DNA of 64,000 nt from Daucus carota subsp. sativus (Eukaryota; Streptophyta; Magnoliopsida; Apiales; Apiaceae), in the NCBI RefSeq assembly GCF_001625215.2, contig NC_030383.2:3546779-3610778 (forward strand), written 5' to 3'. The notes beneath the pieces are model-generated. The model searched no databases. It saw nothing but the letters and a program-made list of their open reading frames with translations, and had not been told where the DNA came from. Shown in pieces: positions 11,148-23,051 of the stretch. A program made the position numbers and the translations under genes. Within the stretch, counting starts at the first letter, position 1, and the number at the start of each line of letters is the position of its first letter.

Positions 11148-11941
11148 AGGGCTTTTTTTATTCATAATCATGTTTTCGATCTTATTTTCAAAATTACTAC
11201 CTTCTCCAATCTTATTTTCAAAAATACTACCTTCTCTAAAATATTTTCAAAAATACGGTGGTTGTATATATATATATATATCGAGGCCAACATTCTAGAG
11301 AGGGACTCCTTATATGGAGTTACACAGTGCGCCACTATAAATCATCAATTTTATTATAAATTCTGTTATAGAATACATATAAAACGTGATTCTTATATAA
11401 AATATTATAAAATAAATCTATTTTAAGTAATTTAACACTTAAAATTTGATTAAAAATGTATATTTTCGAAACTGATTCTACAACAGAATAATTCTGGATG
11501 ATTATTATTATGTTATAGAATCATGTTGAGATATTGCATAATTTTAGATAATCTTTGGAATAAAAAAATTGTATAACTTCGTTTTCGGTTTAATAATCAA
11601 AATTTGCAATTATATTTCATAAAAAATATAATAAAATATATATAATGTATATATTTATAATGGCGTACTACGTAACTCCATATAAGAGGGTATGCTATGG
11701 AGTGCTACCTATATATCGATTCCAAAGATGAGGTCGAAAATGACATTTGAAATCTGGAACTTGAAATCAGGAATTCAGTTGCATATATGGTTGTATATGC
11801 AACCACCGTATTTTTGGAAAATATTTTCAAAAAGATAGTATATTTGAAAGATTTTAGATAAGGTAGTATTTTTGAAAATAAAATTGAAAAAAGTAGTATT
11901 TTTGAAAATAAGATTGAAAAAACAGTATAAAATAATTCCCC
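11148..11941. mobile_element. hAT-like MITE with a nested insertion (copy A)
   Basis: The left arm (AGGGCTTTTTTTATTC, then CTTATTTTCAAAA repeated with ACTACCTTCTC) is inverted in the right arm (GGTAGTATTTTTGAAAAT repeated, ending AATTCCCC). The same arms bound the 47945-48320 element, which shows an 8-bp target duplication. Here the flanks are T/A-rich and only nearly identical. The middle (about 11300-11690) is a second inverted-repeat insertion with ends related to GGGACTCCTTATATGGAGTTAC and its complement GTAACTCCATATAAGAGGG. Confidence 0.65.
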
Positions 11942-12461
11942 TAAAAAAAAGCAATATATATTATAAATGGCGTTACTCCAAAGCTAACAAGCTAATCTAG
12001 TTATTTCAAGAACGAGCGGGTCCTTCGTAACACCACCACCTCCGCCGCCTTGCGCTGCGACACTCTCTTCGCCGGCAAGTCATTCTATTCTATTTTTATT
12101 TCGCTTCATTAATTATCGCCTCTCTATAATTACATACACTTGCTCATTTTTCCCGCTTTTTTCTTATAATTATCTTTCAATTTCAGTGTTTTGTATTGTA
12201 TTATTGTGCACATTTGAATGTATGTTGCTTGATTCAATTTCTGTTATTCAACTCAAGCGCTTCACGATTCTGTGTTGCCTTGTTTTCGGCTTTTCGGTGT
12301 ACTTGTGTGATCAATTTCATCGTTATACAGATAGGTAGTAGTTTCAATTTAGGGTTTATGTAATGACCTAATGTTAGTTGCTTTAAATTGTGGTTATAAG
12401 CATTCTTTGTCGATGTCGAATTGTGCGTATTGGCAGTGTTTTAGATGTTTTGATATAACAC

Positions 12462-12821
12462 GCGTTTGAAGTCATTTGGATATTGAAACCTTTTTTGAGA
12501 TAGAAAGCGGATCTTTTGGAAGTAATGATTATAATGGTGGAGGTACAAGACACGTTACTTTTTTTGAGGATGTATATGATTGGATGAACTTTGTTGAGTG
12601 AGTTTTTGCATCTTTTTAGTTGTAGCAAAGGACTAGGCGTTTGAAGTCAATTGGATATTGGAACCTTTTTTGAGATAGAAAGCGGATCTTTTGGAAGTAA
12701 TGATTATAATGGTGGAGGTACAAGAAACGTTACTTATTTTGAGGTTTAGTTATATGTATATGATTGGATGAACTTTGTTGAGTGAGTTTTTGAATCTTTT
12801 TAGTTGTAGCAAAGGACTAGG
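12462..12821. repeat. tandem duplication in the TAF7 leader intron, period 175 bp
   Basis: Copies begin at 12462 and 12637 with GCGTTTGAAGTCA(T/A)TTGGA and share GAGATAGAAAGCGGATCTTT and GGTGGAGGTACAAGA(C/A)ACG. The second copy has about 10 extra bases. No coding potential. Confidence 0.9.
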
Positions 12822-13281
12822 CTTGCACACTTTCTTTTCAGTTCGCACTTCAGCTGTTGTGTATGAGATTTGGAACTTGCCATTCTTGCATGGACTACGA
12901 GTCTGCGATGCCTTTCTTTCTTTGTAGTTAAATTAAGTCATAAAAAGTTTGCATATTTAGTTAGTATATGTATATGTTGTTAGTTCGTAGATGGCTTCTC
13001 GATATGTGTTATGTATGCTGTAATCATATACTAAATTACTCTCAGTTTTTGTTCCAAAAATGATGAGTACCTAGCTTGCTTTGAAGAATTTTATTTTACA
13101 CATGATTATTATGTTACCAAGTTCCTTATTGTATGCTTTTTATACTAATAAAAACTGTTTCCGTTTGACCGTTTCTTGTTGTATTTGATAAAATGCAACT
13201 CATTCACCCTTTGAGTTTGAATCTTTAATTTGCACTTTTGCGGTACATATAGTGTTAATCCTAATACTCGTTTTTTTAGGT

Positions 13282-16200
13282 ATGGAGGAGCAGTTTATAC
13301 TTAGAGTTCCACCTTCTGTTGCCGAGAGGATAGAACGCCTTTTGAGTGAAAATGCTTCTTCTTCTGAAGACAAGTCTTTGGATTTGTCTTTCTCTGGTTA
13401 GTTGTTTTAGTTATTTACTCTCTCAAGTTTAGCAGGTTTCTAACAGAAGTTTAAATCACAAAATAGAAAAGCAATCTCGTTCCTGTTTAGATATACATAG
13501 GCTTACAGGATTGTGATATATGTAGGTTATCGTATTAGAGCATCTCCAACGCAAGTCACCTGTTAGCTTTAAAATCTACCTGTCAGTCCATATACCTAAA
13601 CCCTAGAAAAAACACAACTCCAACGCAGAGACCTGTTAGCAATATTTTTAGATGCCGAGAAATCAGCACGCTACATTTGTTGAATCAGTGTCTGTCATCT
13701 ATATCATATCCACGTCATTTTCTTTTAAAATTTAACTCAGAGAAAATTTTACTCTGCTTTAACCTAGGTGTCTATATTATATTATATATGTATTATAATA
13801 TTATAATTCTATTATATATATATATTTGTATAACTTTTTAAATTTTATAATTTAATTTTATGTATTGTTAAGTGTAAATATATTTATAAAAAATTAATAA
13901 TATAATAAAACTAATATAATAACTTATATAGTTATTTAACGTCAATTGTGAATTTTTAACAAAGAAAATTAGTATATATTTTTATTAATTATATTTTTTA
14001 TTTTCACTTATATTAAATAATAAAATAATTATATTTATATTTTTAATTCTTTCAAAATCTTTTTATCAAAAGATAATTATCAAAAGATAGTTAATTTAAA
14101 ATCTTTCATTTTGACTTTTATTCTTACCCTTCTAATTTTTATTTATTTATAGCATATAACATTCTACCTTAAATCATTTTTACAATATTTAAATTAAAAT
14201 ATTTAAGGTACTATTATTATAATTGCAAGTATATATGTATTATTCATGTTTTTTTATAAATAATATTGTTATGTAATATCATGTGAAAATGTTACTTTAT
14301 TGTCAATCAAATTTTTAAAAAATATAAAATAATAATATAAAAATGTTAAATATTATAATTAATCATTATTTATCAAAGATATTATTTTGTTTTCAATAAT
14401 ATAGAATAAAAACTAAATAAATTATTTTATTGTATATTAATATGTTAACATTTAAAATAATTTTTTGCATATAGCTAATGGTTTTAGCTAATACCCACTG
14501 GAGCAAAAATCCTTACAGTCTCAAAATATTTTTAACTAATGATATTTTAGCTAACAGTTTCATGTTTAGCCTTGGACATGCTCTTACCTTTTGTTTACTT
14601 CATACGGCTAGTGTTTGTAAGATAATTTAGGGTGACCAAGATAAAGCGATAAACACATTACTCTCTACATTATTTTTGTATTACGAGGATAGCACCCCTA
14701 ACACATATGTAATTATGTATGTCAGGGCCTTTACAAGAATTGATAGACTGTTCTTAATATTGTTAACATATAAATGGAACCTCTTAGCCTATTTTGTATA
14801 TCAGAATCAGGGATTTAGTTTGTTTCCGGTCTCTTCATCAGTTCTCCTTTTTTTTTCCCCTTAAATTCAAATATTTAACTTTGTTTCTATATGTTGAATT
14901 TTCTTTTTGACTTGTATATGAAAATCACCATAAACAGTATAATTTTTTGAGAAATTACTGTCAGTTGCATGCATAGCTTGTGCCCAGATTAAAAAATTTA
15001 AATGAACTGTCATACTTTAGAAACCTAGTGCTTTGTAGGAGTGAATTAGAGGACTATTTCTATCTCACGATTGTGAAGAACACCTTTTTCGGTCTGTTTT
15101 TTTTTAATCTTATTATCCCTGTTATTTACCATTATTTGCTTCACAGATGATGGGAGGAGTGGCACATTTTCCATAGGCAATGATCAGTTTCCTGCATCAC
15201 TGTTGGATCTTCCTGGCATTGTGGAATCATACAAAACTTATGATGATAGCGTGCTAATCAAAAGCGCAGACATTGGTCAAGTAGGCCTCCATTATTTCTT
15301 CTAAGAACTTTCTCCCAGGACATAGCTGACTGTACTACTAATGTGCAAAAAAATCACATCTATGGATTTGGCAGATGATTATGGTTAGAGAAGAGGGTGA
15401 TTCTGCTCCAGATACAGTGGAGTACCGGCATGGTCTCACCCCTCCTATGCGAGATGCTCGAAGAAGGAGATTCCGTAGAGAGCCAGATCTAAATGTACGA
15501 TTCCTTACATTATTCCTAGAACTCTTCTCTTAGCCTTTTTTATTTCCTTTATTTACATGGCTCTTTTTTTATTTCCTTATATATATGCTCAAATCACAAT
15601 TGAAAGTGTCTGTGGTTCTGTACACAAGAGATGCATCACAGTATAACATGGGGGACAAATTCAACACTTGTTTTCTGTACCTTGCTAATTATTTCCCTCA
15701 CACTTTGCAGCCTGAACTTGTGAAGCGAGTAGAGAAAGATCTGCTAAAAATTATGGCTGGTGGAACTGCTGATATCCTTGCACTAGATCAATGTAGCTTT
15801 CGTCGAGTAATACTTTATATATATATTTTAATTTTTTGCAGAGGCAAGATTAAGTTACTTGCCTAAAAAACAAGCTATAATGAAGCCATCGACAAAGCAT
15901 ACACTGTCTGTTTAAGACAGGCGACTAAACCATCTGTGTTGTGTTACTGTATGCATCATAAGATTCTACATTGATATGGAGTTTTAAATGCCTAACAATG
16001 AGGATTCTGCATCATACAATAATGGGGTCAAAGTAGTAGATAGACCTCTAAAGCTTGATAGGCTCAGTTTGAATTTGTTTTCGATTTTGCGCCTGTAGTG
16101 AACAAATAAACTTCTGACCCTTTCTTCAGTGTGGATAGGTTTAGAGTATAGCCTTATTATGTAACAGTGTAAGAGGTTGTTTCGAGAGGGGGGTCTTCTT

Positions 16201-16497
16201 TTCCCTTTTTAAGTAAATATGAGTACCCTTGGAATCTTCTGTTCCCATAGTGCGAAAAACCCTCATCTAACACCCTATATAATTAGTTTAGAGAGATTGG
16301 TATTTGGTTCATATTTATGTATATGCAATATTCCTTGACAAAGCTAGTTGGCTTCACATGTGGAAGTTGTTGAGCAAGATGAAGGTGGCCGCAACACAGG
16401 CAAGAAGGCTGCACCTGTACCTGCTCCGAAGCCTGATCTTTCAGAGGCTGCAAATGTCGAGGAACAGGAAAGAAGTGATTCTGATGAGTCTGGCTGA
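13282..16497 (+). CDS. TAF7: TFIID subunit 7 (TAF7)
   Basis: Five coding exons: 13282-13396, 15147-15280, 15375-15494, 15711-15806 and 16348-16497. All junctions are GT-AG and phases agree, giving 204 residues, close to Arabidopsis TAF7. The product starts MEEQFILRVPPSVAERI and contains the TAFII55 N-terminal domain: FSIGNDQFPASLLDLPGIVE, KSADIGQMIMVRE, VEYRHGLTPPM, then the basic RRRRFRREPDLN segment and PELVKRVEKDLLKIMAGGT. The C-terminal tail is acidic (QERSDSDESG). TAF7 is a nuclear TFIID component that contacts TAF1 and takes part in RNA polymerase II start-site assembly. The base before the ATG follows an intron acceptor (TTTTAG|GT), so the 5' leader is split; its first part lies near 12000-12074, just before a probable donor. 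Intron 1 is 1.75 kb and holds a MITE. Confidence 0.93.
13538..14583. mobile_element. Tourist/PIF-like element in TAF7 intron 1
   Basis: Ends are GAGCATCTCCAA and TTGGACATGCTC (inverted, one mismatch), with TTA on both sides (13535-13537, 14584-14586), the target duplication typical of PIF/Harbinger elements. It is about 1.05 kb, very AT-rich and without a transposase frame. Inner arms share related AGCTAA/TTAGCT motifs. Confidence 0.75.
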
Positions 16498-17369
16498 TCT
16501 GGTATGGACTAATACACTGCATAATATAGTTCATCCATGTATAGCACCGGTAAGCTCTAAGCTTACATATGACTACATCTGTAGTAATGGATGAGCATCC
16601 AATGTCGGTGGCACTTTATAAATATTACTTTGTCGTTAATTGTGACTGCGGTTCATATACCTGTATAAATTCTTTTATGTCGAGTACATTGAGATTTTTG
16701 ATTGCCTAGTCGATATATCTATTCTTAATCAGGTGGCTTCATCATGACTCATTTTAGTTGAAGTTCAGTTCTTCCAGTTCGAGTAAAAGCATTATTTCTG
16801 ATGACATAGGTCACATTGTTATCCAACGCAGTGAGAAACAATTTCATTATTGTTTTGGATGAGGTTGCTTGCAATGTTTTGTCATATATTTACCAAGTCC
16901 ATACGGACCATACCTTAGCGAGATGATCTAATTTGATGTTTAGTTACGGAAGCTTTTATTTTAACCAAAGCCGTGGCTTTCTTCCCAGGTACACTTCCAT
17001 ACTGCTAAGTCCAGAACTAAAAATTTATTACATATTAAAATTTTAAAACTTCAAATCAATATACTTATATAAAGGAGAAGCGGGGGGCGTGTAGGTGGCG
17101 CCTCTCACATCGCTCCGTTCTATTTTTCTAATTTTCTGGAATTTTTGGATGAAAGATATCAAAAATTAGAACTACCTTTTTTAGTTTCGGATATATTAGA
17201 AGCAAGTTTCAGAATCTGATTTTGTTTCAGATTATTTATGGAATATAGTAGTTTGAAAGTTTTAATCTGGTTTTGTTTCAGATTATTTAATTATGGGAAA
17301 AACAAATTATTTATAGAATATAGTAGTTTTAAAGTTTTAATCTAATTTTGTTTTTGATTATTTAATTAT

Positions 17370-18360
17370 GAGTTTATTGCAAAACGCACCCTTTTGGATT
17401 TCCGAAAAAGCATTTACGGCCTATACTTTACATAATTGCAAGTTGCAACCCGCTGGTTCGTTAGGCGCGTCACTTTGCACCCCTTCCGTTAATTTTGACT
17501 GTTAACGTTAAAAGTCTCAGGGGTAATTTGGGATTTTTTAAAAAATTAATTTTAACCAGATTTTATTTAATTTTTTCAACCCTCTAAATGATATTTTTTG
17601 AAAAATCTTAAAAAACGAAAGTTCTAGATAATGAAAAGATCTTTTTAAAACAATAAAATTCAAAAATATTGAAATCTTTTTTGTAATTATTTAATACATT
17701 ACAAAAAATGGAGATCTTGTAAAAAATCGTAATAAATTCAATTAATTTCGGATTTCGATGATTTTTTATGATTCAGAAAACTCTTTCAATTGCCTATAAC
17801 TTTCGTTCATGTTGTTTCCTCATATTATGTTTCGAAATATTTTTGAAATAATGTTTACAACTCATTTTATATTTTAAAATTCAATTAAAGTAGGTTTTAT
17901 TTAATTCCAAGTTCAAAATAAAATTCGAAAGTTATGGACAATTTAAAGTGTTTTCCGAGTCATCAAAAATCATCGAAATCCGAAATTAATTGAATTTATT
18001 ACGAATTTTTACAAGATCTTCATTTTTTGTAATGTATTAAACAATTACAAAAAAGATTTCAATAATTTTGAATTTTATTGTTTTAAAAGGATCTTTTCAT
18101 TATCTACAACTTTCGTTTTTTAAGATTTTTCAAAAAATATCATTTAGAAGGTTAAAAAAATTAAATAAAATCCGGTTAAAATTAATTTTTTTAAAATCCC
18201 AAACTACCCCCGAGACTTTTAACATTAATGGTCAAAATTAACGGAAGGGGTGCAAAGTGACGCGCCTAACGAACCAGTGGGTTGCAAAGTGCAATTATGT
18301 AAAGTATAGGCCGTAAATGCTTTTTCAGAAATCCAAAGAGGTGCGTTTTGCAATAAACTC
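17370..18360. mobile_element. foldback Mutator-like element
   Basis: Almost the whole 991 bp is one inverted repeat: GAGTTTATTGCAAAACGCAC at the left end has its complement at the right end, and the match continues for about 450 bp per arm around a centre near 17865. It is flanked by TTTAATTAT at 17361-17369 and 18361-18369, a 9-bp duplication. The sister copy of the Helitron segment at 18780-18800 shows the same site empty (a single TTTAATTAT followed by GGGAAA). Confidence 0.9.
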
Positions 18361-18400
18361 TTTAATTATGGGAAAGAGTAGCACACAAGTCTCTCTGCAC

Positions 18401-18522
18401 CTATAAATACCCCTATAGATTGTAAGATTTTGTATCATCTAAACACAATCTCCTCTCTCTCAATACCCCTATAGATTGTAAGATTTTGTATCATCTAAAC
18501 ACAATCTCCTCTCTCTCAATAC
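18401..18522. repeat. tandem duplication, about 60 bp
   Basis: AATACCCCTATAGATTGTAA through AATCTCCTCTCTCTC occurs twice in a row inside the first Helitron segment. The corresponding part of the second segment (near 19206-19270) has a single copy. Confidence 0.9.
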
Positions 18523-18832
18523 CACAAACCTACCTCTCTCTGCTTATAGTTCTCTTGCTCGATTTTTAAAGGAGAAGCTAGGGGCGTGTAGGTGGCGTCT
18601 CTCACATCGCTCCGTTCTATTTTTCCAATTTTTTGGAATTCTTGGATGAAAAATATCAAAAATTAGAACCACCTTTTTTAGTTTCGGGTATATTAGAAGC
18701 AAGTTTCAGAATCTGATTTTGTTTCAAATTATTAATGGGATATAGTAGCTTGAAAGTTTTAATCTGATTTTGTTTCAGATTATTTAATTATGGGAAAAAG
18801 TAGCATACAAGTCTCTCTGCACCAGTGTTCTA

Positions 18833-19194
18833 AAAATCCCCGATTTAACCGATTAATCCCCGATTAATTCTCTGCAAAGTCGGCCACCGATCCGATTTTT
18901 GAAATCCGATTAATCCTTATATATATTTCTTAATCGAAGTATATGTGATAAATTATTAAAATTAAAATACTATATTACTTTAAATGTGAATAATTATAAA
19001 GTTTATGAATATAGTAGATATATTAGTTACTAAATAGATAATATAATAATAACTAAATATTAAATAATATTTTAATATTAAAATAAAACCGATTATAACT
19101 CCGATTAATCTTTCCGATTAATCTCCGATTTCCGATTAATCCTTGAATCGGTAGCTCAACCGATTAGGTCCGATTCCCGATTTCTGTAACACTG
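18833..19194. mobile_element. hAT-like MITE inside the Helitron
   Basis: It begins CAGTGTTCTAAAAATCCCCG and ends CGATTTCTGTAACACTG, with imperfect terminal inversion (CAGTGTT / AACACTG). The 8-mer CTCTGCAC flanks it at 18825-18832 and 19195-19202. The sister segment near 18384-18400 shows the unoccupied site (a single CTCTGCAC followed by CTATAAAT). The arms are made of repeated (T)CCGATTAAT units, and the centre is AT-rich. Confidence 0.88.
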
Positions 19195-20083
19195 CTCTGC
19201 ACCTATAAATACCCCTATAGATTGTAGGATTTTGGATCATCTAAACACAATCTCCTCTCTCTTAGTACCACAACCCTACCTCTCTCCGGTGATAGTTTTC
19301 TTGCTCGATTTCTAACTCGGAGGTGCCGTTGTTATGCAAAGATAAGTGAAGATTGTTTATACAGTATTAAAAAAATAAAGATTATTGCAAGCAAAGGTAG
19401 TTATAGACCACTATATTGGAGTCGACAAATCCAAACGCGGGGAAAGAATATAGTCGTGACATGAGATTGATGGTTAATATCAATAAATTAACTATTAGTG
19501 ATGTATGTTTGTTGATTATTTTTTTATAATATTTGTTTTGTTCATCGGACATGTTTGTTGTTAATTTTTATATGATTTATTTTGTATACACGAAAAAATT
19601 ATTCATGCATTAACTGTTTGCTCCGTTCAAGCAACTTATAAGTAAAAGTTGTTTATACAGTATTAAAAAATAAAGGTTGTTACAAACAATGGTAGTTATA
19701 GACCGCTATCTCACACATTTAAGTTAGATGTTTTTGTGCACAATCAATCCAAAAAAATTGGAGGAAAGTGACAATGTAAGAACATGATTACTTTTCAAAA
19801 AAATAATAATAAATAAAGTTAAGATTAAATTGTTAATTACATGTATAAATTTATTTTCATTTTTCACCATGAATTATAATCTAATTTTGCAATTTTATAT
19901 ATTAGTATTGCTATTACCTCAAGATTTTTATAATATAAATTTATTTTATCCTACAAATATTAATTTTGAAACATTAATATACTTTTTATAGACAACCACA
20001 AAATTATTTTATTCTAAAAATATTAATATTGAATCATTAATATAATTTTTATAGGCCGCCGCAACGCGCGATTTCTCAACTAG

Positions 20084-21633
20084 TTACTACTAAAGCCCCA
20101 AAAAAGTTAGTATTTTTGATTTTTAGCTTCTCGCTTAAAATTTCAAGAAAAAGCACTTATGCGTAAAAAATAGAAGCACCTTAAAATATTAAAAGAAACT
20201 TGGAAACACTTAAAAGAAGCAAGTGCCAAACAATCCTATATATTTTTCTTAAAAATAATTTTTAAGCTAAAACCTGTTACTTCTTCTAAGTTTTTTACGT
20301 TGAATGTGTATTTTGAGACTACTATGAAGTATAATTTCATAATTTTTTTTCTAATATTTTTTTTTTGGAATAAAAGTTTAAACATCAATATTTTATTCAG
20401 GGGATTTGTTTTTTTAATATATATTATAGAATTATACTTTAAATGAGTCTTAAAAAATATGTCAAAAAATAACGTAAAAAAAGAGGAAGAGCTGAGTACT
20501 TCGAAAAAAAATAATCTGAATTTACTGACAGTAGCATTCGGTAAAAAGCTGCACAGCCTTGTTAATGGATGAGAGAATAATCTACGAGCACAAACAGTGT
20601 GATAACAGTCGAGTGTAGCATACTTTTAGTTAGGAAGTGGGGTAGCAAAGCCATGGCTGCTAGCTACGGTGTGAGTGTACTTTAGTGGAACAGATCCCAA
20701 TATCCCCATCATCTTTTTTCTTGTTTTCAACAATACTATATTTCCTCCCAAAGTGTGGTCATCATTGTTTCAGGTAACGACTAATCACAACCATCAAGTT
20801 GGGTCCATGTACATAATAATTTTCATACATCTGTTTGTGTCGTGTATAAAATTATATGAATATTATTTTATATCATAGTTAATATTGCACTTGTTTTTGA
20901 ATATTTTTTTTATCCTATAAAATTATTGAATATCATTTCCGAATATTATTCCTAGCTCGGAAATACTGCGATTATATATATTAAATTATTATCTTACTTT
21001 CTCCGTCCGAAACATTTCGGTTGGACATGCAATTTAGGAAAATATATAAAATAAGTGTGAAAAAGTAATAAAAGCAAGAATAATGGTGAGAGTAATTGGT
21101 ATTTAATGTATAAACAAGTATAGTAGAAAAAAGTAGTGGGGTAGTTAATTTTTATAATATAAGTTTATCATATTTGATAATTTTTGAAATATAAAAAATT
21201 GGATGGAACATCTCAACAGAATAGTCGGGGATGGAAGAGTATTGGTCAAATCCTACACACTCAAACACTTGATATCAATGCGTTTTACAATCACTCCAAA
21301 ACATTTGAATGGAGTAACATTATTGTTTTTCATAAGCATACCACATTCATAACTATTGTAACTTCTTGATTTGTATAAACAAACTTGACTAGCAATTTCA
21401 ACACCGGCCTCCTACACAAAAGCTCAGTGTGTTGCTTCATAAAGAAAGTTACTTTCTTTCTTTGCTATAACAAACTATAAAGTAAAGGGTACTTGTATAT
21501 TGTGTGTGTGTATTATACTATCACACCTTTGAACACTATAGTAAATCTTGGTGGATTTGAGGTGGATTGATTCCATTCATTGATTTCTGACATTCCATTC
21601 CATTCCAACTCCCACTAACCATTTTTTTTGTCA
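20084..21633. other. intergenic region between the Helitron and the PLATZ gene
   Basis: No supported gene. A one-sided Stowaway-like end (CTTTCTCCGTCCGAAACATT, about 20996) is present without a clear partner. The right part is presumably the PLATZ 3' untranslated region and downstream DNA. Confidence 0.5.
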
Positions 21634-23051
21634 TCAACAATATTCCAAGATAAGGCTTCCCCCCATTGGAGATCGATGTGGAATTCCCTTCCGTCTCTTG
21701 GCACTTCTGTAGATTCCGGTAGTTTGAGGCGGTGTCGATGGTGTGAATCCCCGGAATACGTTCCTGACACCTCCATATCCAATATCAGCCATCGATTCTT
21801 CTTCAAAGTAGTCTGATCCACATGTCTCTGTCAATCTTGTTTTTTTCTTTCGGAAATTCTTGGATGCTCCAACAATCTAGTAAATTTTTTTTGCACGAGA
21901 ATGAAGAACAATCATAATGAAGTCCAATCATAGTATAAGAACAATAGATAAAACATGTGTTTATGAATTCTACTATTCATCAGTGGTCCAATACTCCAGT
22001 GCTATAATGAGCTCTAATTAACTTAGCATCATATAGTCATATAATTTCACAAGATTTAATGGCGATCAATTTTCGTTTAGTCTAAGATCTATATATTAAC
22101 ATAAACCAAAACCCGATATTGACAATTCTCTAAAACAGGAACAGAGGCAACACAGTGTAATGTAAATTGTACAATGTGCATACCTTGCAGCCGATAGAGC
22201 AGTAAGAGAACGAATCCAGAAGGCTGCGATCACAAACAACACAAGTATTGGTGACACCTTTACCTGGCCTTGGCTGAGGTCTCTCATTCAAGAACACGAT
22301 TTTAGCACTATTGATCACATAAGTCTGAATCTCCGTAATCTCCATGTATTTCTGAATCTCAGAAACCCTTATCACATCATGGTATGATGATCTCCTTATC
22401 TACAAATCATCAAATATCACAATCAGACATTAATCAAAATCTGTCACACATTTCTTGAGGAAAACTAGAAGTCCTAAGCAATATATTTGAACAAAATCGA
22501 ATTTTTGCCATACCCTTTTGGCCTTTTTCATTGACACCATCAGTAAACATGCATATTTAGGTATAAGTCAATCAATCTGATTAAAAAGGCCATTTCTTGA
22601 AGAGGGGTATGCCAATTTTGGGATTTGGTCCATTTTTGACACAATTCAGAACTCAACCAGAACCAAAAAGTACCTGAATGGCTCTATGATCTTGGTGAGA
22701 AGCAAGACAAAGAGCACAAAGAGCTCCATCAAAGCAATCCAAGCAAAACATATTACATTCACTCTTGTGAGCACTTGGGTGATTCTTGCATTGACCAAAA
22801 AACCTTGTTTCCAAAAGTGGTTTAAGCCATGGTGGCCACTTGTTATCATCATCTTCTTTCACACCCTGAATTCCAAATGATCAAAAACTTTAAAAACAAT
22901 CAAAAAATAATCTTTAAAAAAAAAATCATCATACTCAAAGCTACAAAGAAAGGCCATTGATCAATGATCAATGATCAATGATCACAATTCACAAGCAAAA
23001 AAACAAGAAGAAAAGTAATATAAAATGACATACATTTTCAATGCTAGCCAT
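21634..23051 (-). CDS. PLATZ zinc-finger transcription factor
   Basis: Four coding exons on the minus strand: 23051-23034, 22865-22674, 22399-22184 and 21876-21634, all GT-AG, giving 222 residues. The N-terminus is MASIEN. Exon 2 encodes [36 protein letters not shown] and SHQDHRAIQ, a B-box-like Cys/His cluster. Exon 3 encodes [20 protein letters not shown], [24 protein letters not shown] sequence (here [20 protein letters not shown]), then [20 protein letters not shown]. These two blocks are the PLATZ domain (plant AT-rich sequence- and zinc-binding). The last exon has a basic [10 protein letters not shown] stretch and a variable tail with [14 protein letters not shown], typical of the family. 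Proteins of this family bind A/T-rich DNA in the nucleus and usually repress transcription. The tiny six-codon first exon is usual for PLATZ genes. Confidence 0.95.

Larger units (their letters stand above)
17056..20083 (+). mobile_element. non-autonomous Helitron with nested insertions
   Basis: The 5' end is A|TCAATATACTTATATAAAGG and the 3' end is the GC-rich GCCGCCGCAACGCGCG followed by CTCAACTAG|T. These are the TC start, the short GC-rich hairpin-like stretch and CTAG end of Helitrons, inserted between A and T. The element at 48986-50168 (inverted) has a matching 5' end, TCAATATATATATATAAAGG. There is no Rep/helicase frame, so it depends on a helper. The body contains a duplication of its own 5' part (17071 and 18568 both start AAAGGAGAAGC and continue GGGCGTGTAGGTGGCG), and each copy carries a different insertion. 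Confidence 0.78.
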
